NCBI GenBank assembly: GCA_013140715.1
Contig: JABFSG010000095.1
Span: 1-35,117, forward strand
Direction of reading: 5' to 3'
From: Nitrospiraceae bacterium
GTDB lineage: Bacteria > Nitrospirota > Nitrospiria > Nitrospirales > Nitrospiraceae
Length of the DNA: 35,117 bases
Below, piece by piece: positions 31,678 to 35,117 of the stretch (position 1 is its first letter; each line of letters starts with the position of its first letter). A model generated the notes under the pieces. The model saw nothing but the letters and a program-made list of their open reading frames with translations, had not been told where the DNA came from and searched no databases. Both the position numbers and the translations under genes were made by a program.

Positions 31678-32919
31678 ATGAACGACCAGATTTCACAAAT
31701 GGTTCCGGACCCCTGGCAGAGCCTCTTCCACCTCCTGACCATTCCGCTTGCGTGGATTCCCGACATGCAGCAGGCGTTAATCGGCTTCGTGTTGTCTCCA
31801 ACAACCGGCTGGCTGGCCGGTATCTATTACTTCCTCTTGCTATTTCCAGCGCTCCTATGGATCGGCGCTGTCTGGTGCACACACCTGACACTCTATACCT
31901 TACCGTTCCGCTCAGGCCGGATCGAGCTGCTCAAGACCCTGCTCCTTGCCTGGTGGGACATGGCGTTTTCCATTTGGATGTATTGGGTCGGGCTCGCCCG
32001 GTTCGTGATGGTCGTGTCCGGCTGGTTCTTCACGCTCGGCCGTCTGGCCCTCAAGCTTTTCGCCGAAACGATGAAGCAGCTCGTCATTCTCCCATTCAAG
32101 ATGACAGGTCAGATGACGCAAAGTTATTTTCAGCCCGGTGTGCCCTGGATCGCCTTTCTCTTGCTGATCTTCTGGGGCCTGCTCGAAGCGACGATCTTCA
32201 CCTACACGCTCATGCCGACGATTACAGAGGTCTTGGCAGGCATTACGGGATCGGAGGCTTCGCTCATGACCGGCTCTATCCTGTATGTCTTTTTGTTCCT
32301 GCTCATCCTGGGCAGCTTCGCCTGTATTCAGGTCTTGGCCGATGCGATCAAGAACCGTGAGTACCGCTATCTCGTGCAAATGCTGCTCGTCGAAGTCTTT
32401 GTCATGGTTTTTGAAGTGATGTTCCTCTACCGCGAACTCGTGGACGCGATCACGCCCTGGATCGCGCAGCAAACCGGCGAGCAGTTCAAGCTCGGTATCG
32501 GTTTCACGCTCTCTCTCGCAACCTTCAGCTGGGTCGGCGTCCGCGGCATGACCTGGTTCCTCTTCGGACAGTACGGCACACCTCCCTTGCGCTCATTCAT
32601 CTCGCGCCGCCCGATGTATCAAGCGGCGACCGAAGAGGAAACGAGCCGGCGAACGGCCACCGCGCCGGTGGTGTGGTGGCGCGCGCCATTGGACGACTTT
32701 AAGCGGGAAGTCGGATGGCTGCACGAGAAGACCTCTGAACTGATGGAGTACCTCATGCTGCCGGTGCTCCATGTCGTCGCAGCATTCCTGAACTTCGCCA
32801 TGATTCTCGTCACCGGCAAGCCGGTCTTTACCATCCCCTTCAAGAGCCTGAAAGATGTCGTCAACGCGCGTGAACACTTGCCGGCTATCCGGTGGGAAAC
32901 GAAGAAGGTCGCATCATGA
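31678..32919 (+). CDS. Polytopic membrane protein of unknown function, partner of a VWA lipoprotein
   Basis: 413 residues with seven or eight predicted helices (about 45-75, 87-120, 154-177, 196-220, 232-254, 271-295, 356-380, with a less clear one near the N-terminus). Aromatic-rich helices (AWWDMAFSIWMYWVGLARF) and a soluble loop of about 60 residues (SFISRRPMYQAATEEETSRR onward) stand out. No family was recognised. AGGAGGGG precedes ATG 31678. The stop overlaps the VWA lipoprotein start by 4 nt, so the two products should be made together and probably interact. Confidence 0.75.
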   Translation: MNDQISQMVPDPWQSLFHLLTIPLAWIPDMQQALIGFVLSPTTGWLAGIYYFLLLFPALLWIGAVWCTHLTLYTLPFRSGRIELLKTLLLAWWDMAFSIWMYWVGLARFVMVVSGWFFTLGRLALKLFAETMKQLVILPFKMTGQMTQSYFQPGVPWIAFLLLIFWGLLEATIFTYTLMPTITEVLAGITGSEASLMTGSILYVFLFLLILGSFACIQVLADAIKNREYRYLVQMLLVEVFVMVFEVMFLYRELVDAITPWIAQQTGEQFKLGIGFTLSLATFSWVGVRGMTWFLFGQYGTPPLRSFISRRPMYQAATEEETSRRTATAPVVWWRAPLDDFKREVGWLHEKTSELMEYLMLPVLHVVAAFLNFAMILVTGKPVFTIPFKSLKDVVNAREHLPAIRWETKKVAS

Positions 32920-33698
32920 AACGGAAGCCAGCGGCGGCCATCCTGGGCGCTTTGGCGGTGATCGTTCTTCTGGGAACACTGACGAGTTGCACCGGTGAAC
33001 CGACCGAGCTGCGCAAACCAAAGTCCACCCTCTTTATCGGTGTGGATGCCAGCGGTTCATTCCGGAGTTCGGGCCATTATGAAAACGCCCTGTCGTTTTT
33101 AGCCCATTACATCTATGGGCATATCAACGGACTCGGCGACCTGGAAAAACCACAGGCCATGTTTGTCGCGAGCATGGGTGGGAAACGCATGCGTGAACCG
33201 AAGAGCTTTCACCCGATCCATGAATTCGAAGGAAAAGAGGTATCGCAAATCGAAGCCGAACTGAAAAAATGGTTTCCCCCTACCGACACCGTGACGGACT
33301 TCAATCCATTCTTTTATGAAGTTGCGCGGATCACAAAGGAACGGAATCTCGTCCTTATCCCGGTCAACGTCGTCATCATTACGGACGGAGTGCCTGACTC
33401 ATCGGTCAGCGGCATCAAAGCCGGCGCGCGAGAACTGTATGAGAAGATCGATCTGAAGCCGCTGGAATACCTCTCGCGCAACGTCACCCTGCGCCTGGCC
33501 TATGTCAGCCCAAAGGTCGGTGAACAATGGCGGACCCACGTACCCCGTCAGCGAGTCCGGCTCTGGACAGTCGACGCAGACGTGATGCAGGGCTGGAAAA
33601 ACCAGATGCAGCCGGGAGCCGACATCCGTGAACAGGCCAAGTTCTGGCGCTGGTTGAGGGAAAACGTCGATTTCCGCATCCGGGCCAACAAGGGCTAG
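32916..33698 (+). CDS. VWA-domain lipoprotein with an intact metal-binding site
   Basis: 260 residues. The lipoprotein signal ends LGTLTSC (Cys25). A von Willebrand A-like fold follows at once: LFIGVDASGSFRSSG provides the DxSxS metal-ion site (Asp44, Ser46, Ser48); a threonine in PTDTVTDFNP and the aspartate of VVIITDGVPDS complete it. Such MIDAS sites bind Mg2+ and a ligand carboxylate, so the protein is expected to hold a partner at the membrane. ATG 32916 overlaps the preceding stop (ATGA). The C-terminal 60 residues are Arg/Trp rich. Unrecognised beyond the fold. Confidence 0.82.
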   Translation: MKRKPAAAILGALAVIVLLGTLTSCTGEPTELRKPKSTLFIGVDASGSFRSSGHYENALSFLAHYIYGHINGLGDLEKPQAMFVASMGGKRMREPKSFHPIHEFEGKEVSQIEAELKKWFPPTDTVTDFNPFFYEVARITKERNLVLIPVNVVIITDGVPDSSVSGIKAGARELYEKIDLKPLEYLSRNVTLRLAYVSPKVGEQWRTHVPRQRVRLWTVDADVMQGWKNQMQPGADIREQAKFWRWLRENVDFRIRANKG

Positions 33699-33745
33699 GA
33701 ACCTGCCGCTCCCTCCTTTCGCCGAACTCTGCTACAATCCCCGCC

Positions 33746-34525
33746 GTGGAAGAACCGCTTGTCTTCAGCGATCCCCTTGGCCATCGCGTCTCGGCCATCC
33801 TGACGATTCCAGGCCAGAGCACGGACCACATCGCAGTCCTCTGCCACGGATTTCTCTCCGGCAAAAACAGCACGACGAACAAGACCTTGACCCGCATGCT
33901 GACGGAACGAGGTATCGCTACATTTCGCTTCGATTTCTTCGGGCAGGGAGAGAGTGATGGACCGTTCGAAGAACTCACGACAACCCTGGCCGTACAACAG
34001 ACCGAAGCGGCACTGGACCTGGTGGTGTCCAGAGGCTATGGCCGAATCGGGCTCGTCGGCTCAAGCTTTGGAGGGCTCGTTGCCATCCTCACGGCAGCCA
34101 GGCACAGCAATATCGCCTGTCTGGCCCTCAAATGTCCTGTGGTGGATTTTGCGGAAGAACTTCGCTTAACGCTTGGGCCGGATGAGTTGGCACGGTGGAA
34201 AACCACGGATACGATTCCGGACATCATAGGAGGGCAGGATCGAGTTCGTTTGCGGTATGAATTTTACGAAGACTCCCTCAGACAGATCGCCTATGGCCCG
34301 GCTGAACGAATCGCCATGCCCACTTTGATTGTCCAGGGCGAGCAGGATGAATGTGTCCCCCTCCATCAAAGCCAGCGATTGCACGACGCGCTGGGAGGTA
34401 CGAAGAAGCTGGTTCTCCTACCGGATGCCGACCATCAATTCACTCGCGGCGAAGACTTTCACCAAATGACCACAGCAATCAGCGAGTGGCTCGTAACCCA
34501 TCTCCAGAATAAGCGTGATTCGTGA
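33746..34525 (+). CDS. Alpha/beta hydrolase (serine aminopeptidase/esterase-like)
   Basis: 259 residues, cytoplasmic. Motifs: CHGFLSGKNSTTNK (oxyanion region), FDFFGQGESDG, nucleophile GSSFGG, Asp in QGEQDECVP and His in DADHQFTR. The triad is complete. Related proteins act as esterases, feruloyl-esterase-like or acyl-peptide hydrolases; the substrate is not predictable. The start is a GTG at 33746, only 7 bases after a TACAAT box (33733-33738) and with no Shine-Dalgarno sequence, so the message may be leaderless. Confidence 0.9.
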   Translation: MEEPLVFSDPLGHRVSAILTIPGQSTDHIAVLCHGFLSGKNSTTNKTLTRMLTERGIATFRFDFFGQGESDGPFEELTTTLAVQQTEAALDLVVSRGYGRIGLVGSSFGGLVAILTAARHSNIACLALKCPVVDFAEELRLTLGPDELARWKTTDTIPDIIGGQDRVRLRYEFYEDSLRQIAYGPAERIAMPTLIVQGEQDECVPLHQSQRLHDALGGTKKLVLLPDADHQFTRGEDFHQMTTAISEWLVTHLQNKRDS

Positions 34526-34711
34526 AGCGTATCTCGTTATTTGCGCAAGACTCGCAAGACATGCGAGAAAAGCGAGACTGGCCGAAAGTGTCGTCTTCGT
34601 GAGTCGCGCGTGTTCAGCGCTTCTCGCTCACAATTCACAAACGACGAGTTAAGAACAACGCTGGAATACAAGTTGATCTACACCCAGCAGGTATGTAGCG
34701 ACCGCTCAATA

Positions 34712-34833
34712 GGATGCTCAAAACGGTCATCCAGCGAGGCCACAGGAGAGAAATAACCGGAGGCGTAGCCTCTCGGCTACGTTGAGGATTCTGACGAGAC
34801 GAGAACGAAGCTGGGGATCGTTTTCAGCAGCCG
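34712..34833 (-). repeat. Palindromic element, copy C
   Basis: About 122 bases. In the minus orientation it begins GGCTGCTGAAAACG and ends GTTTTGAGCATCC. The internal hairpin is CGTAGCC-TCTC-GGCTACG (34764-34781), where a C-G pair of copies B and D is replaced by G-C. It lies head-to-tail with copy D, 9 bases apart. Confidence 0.85.
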
Positions 34834-34842
34834 CTCCCGACA

Positions 34843-34964
34843 AGATGCTCAAATAGACGATCCAACAAGGCCGCAGGGAGTCTGGCGACTGAGGCGTACC
34901 CTCTGGGTACGTCGCAAGGAGACAGACGACCGAGAACGATGTTGGGTGTCTATTTCAGCATCCT
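34843..34964 (-). repeat. Palindromic element, copy D, after the FGE-like gene
   Basis: About 122 bases. In the minus orientation it begins AGGATGCTGAAATAG and ends CTATTTGAGCATCT: the ends changed together, keeping the terminal pairing. The internal hairpin CGTACCC-TCT-GGGTACG is at 34895-34911. It begins directly after the stop codon of the minus-strand gene ending at 34966. Confidence 0.88.
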
Positions 34965-34965
34965 G

Positions 34966-35117
34966 TCAGGATTTGGCGCAGCGGAAACCGGTATAGCTAT
35001 TGCGAGTTTCCGGCGGCAACTTGAATCGCCCATAAGAGAGGAGATATTTCGGCAGATCGGACCAAGACCCGCCTCGGAGCGCTTTGAACTGTCCCAGTTC
35101 CGGCCCTTGCGGATTTC
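34966..35117 (-). CDS. Formylglycine-generating-enzyme-like (SUMF1) protein, C-terminal fragment
   Basis: The last 50 codons before the TGA at 34966-34968 read into the window from its right edge. They contain LRGGSWSDLPKY and end NSYTGFRCAKS, the standard C-terminal signature of SUMF1/EgtB-type domains (RGGSW ... R ... GFRCA). These enzymes oxidise cysteine or histidine derivatives, or are fused to kinases and other modules. The N-terminus and so the precise role lie outside the window. Palindromic copy D follows its stop. Confidence 0.9.
   Translation of the reverse strand, partial: NPQGPELGQFKALRGGSWSDLPKYLLSYGRFKLPPETRNSYTGFRCAKS

Larger units (their letters stand above)
34526..34965. 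other. Repeat-filled intergenic region
   Basis: 440 bases with no gene. It starts with a GTGAAGCGTATCTCG-type stretch similar to 21825-21950, includes a small hairpin CTCGC/GCGAG near 34550-34570, and then carries two tandem palindromic elements (copies C and D). Confidence 0.6.

Noticed and set aside
1-35117. CRISPR array or transposase-bearing insertion sequence
   Set aside because: No regularly spaced short repeats and no transposase or integrase motifs were seen on either strand; the dispersed palindromes carry no gene.

Overview
The window looks like a stretch of a Nitrospirota chromosome, most probably Nitrospira. This is an inference from the moderately high GC content, the gene set (split pyruvate carboxylase-type enzyme, Gld-like ABC export operon, FlgO-like and RlpA-like envelope proteins, SthA, TenA/ThiD) and a dispersed family of intergenic palindromes. 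No rRNA or marker gene is present to prove it. One tRNA gene, tRNA-Arg(CCU), is present. No CRISPR array, insertion sequence transposase, phage gene or replication origin was seen.

Layout. Positions 1-761: the 3' end of a sigma-54 activator. 853-2666 (minus): a two-gene unit encoding a free-standing Lrp/AsnC ligand-binding domain and a proline-rich protein ending in a PD-(D/E)XK-like domain that has lost its catalytic acids. 2822-4143 (minus): tRNA-Arg, a small secreted protein and a CheY-like receiver. 4260-8896 (minus): a compact ABC export operon (ATPase, permease, GldG-like protein, DUF4340 protein). 9099-14696: mostly small envelope proteins (RlpA-like lipoprotein, EamA transporter, FmdB zinc ribbon, PstS-like binding protein, IPT/TIG protein). 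14911-22625 (plus): metabolic block with biotin carboxylase and carboxyltransferase subunits, alpha/beta hydrolase lipoprotein, thiol peroxidase lipoprotein, soluble transhydrogenase and TenA. 22951-27862: an accessory-looking, more AT-rich patch of orphan genes, including an AbiGi/DUF2971-like protein, a DUF5677-like protein, a DUF4258/YgiT toxin-antitoxin-type pair and several unrecognised small genes. 28137-34525 (plus): FlgO-like protein, ThiD, a 12-helix membrane protein with oxidase-like histidines, an uncharacterised membrane protein/VWA lipoprotein pair and a hydrolase. The window ends with the C-terminus of a formylglycine-generating-enzyme-like protein on the minus strand.

How the genes work together. 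The two carboxylase subunits form one enzyme (pyruvate to oxaloacetate, anaplerosis) and are separated only by one copy of the dispersed palindrome. TenA and ThiD are consecutive steps of pyrimidine salvage for thiamine, although 6.5 kb apart. The ABC, permease, GldG and DUF4340 proteins should form one envelope complex. The VWA lipoprotein overlaps the preceding membrane-protein gene by 4 nt, so the two should act together.

The most notable non-genic signal is a family of 45-165 bp palindromic elements with terminal inverted repeats (GGATGCTGAAAAAG ... CTTTTTGAGCATCC). Four of seven copies begin 2-8 bases after a stop codon, in the same orientation as the gene, and an internal hairpin shows a compensatory base-pair change between copies.
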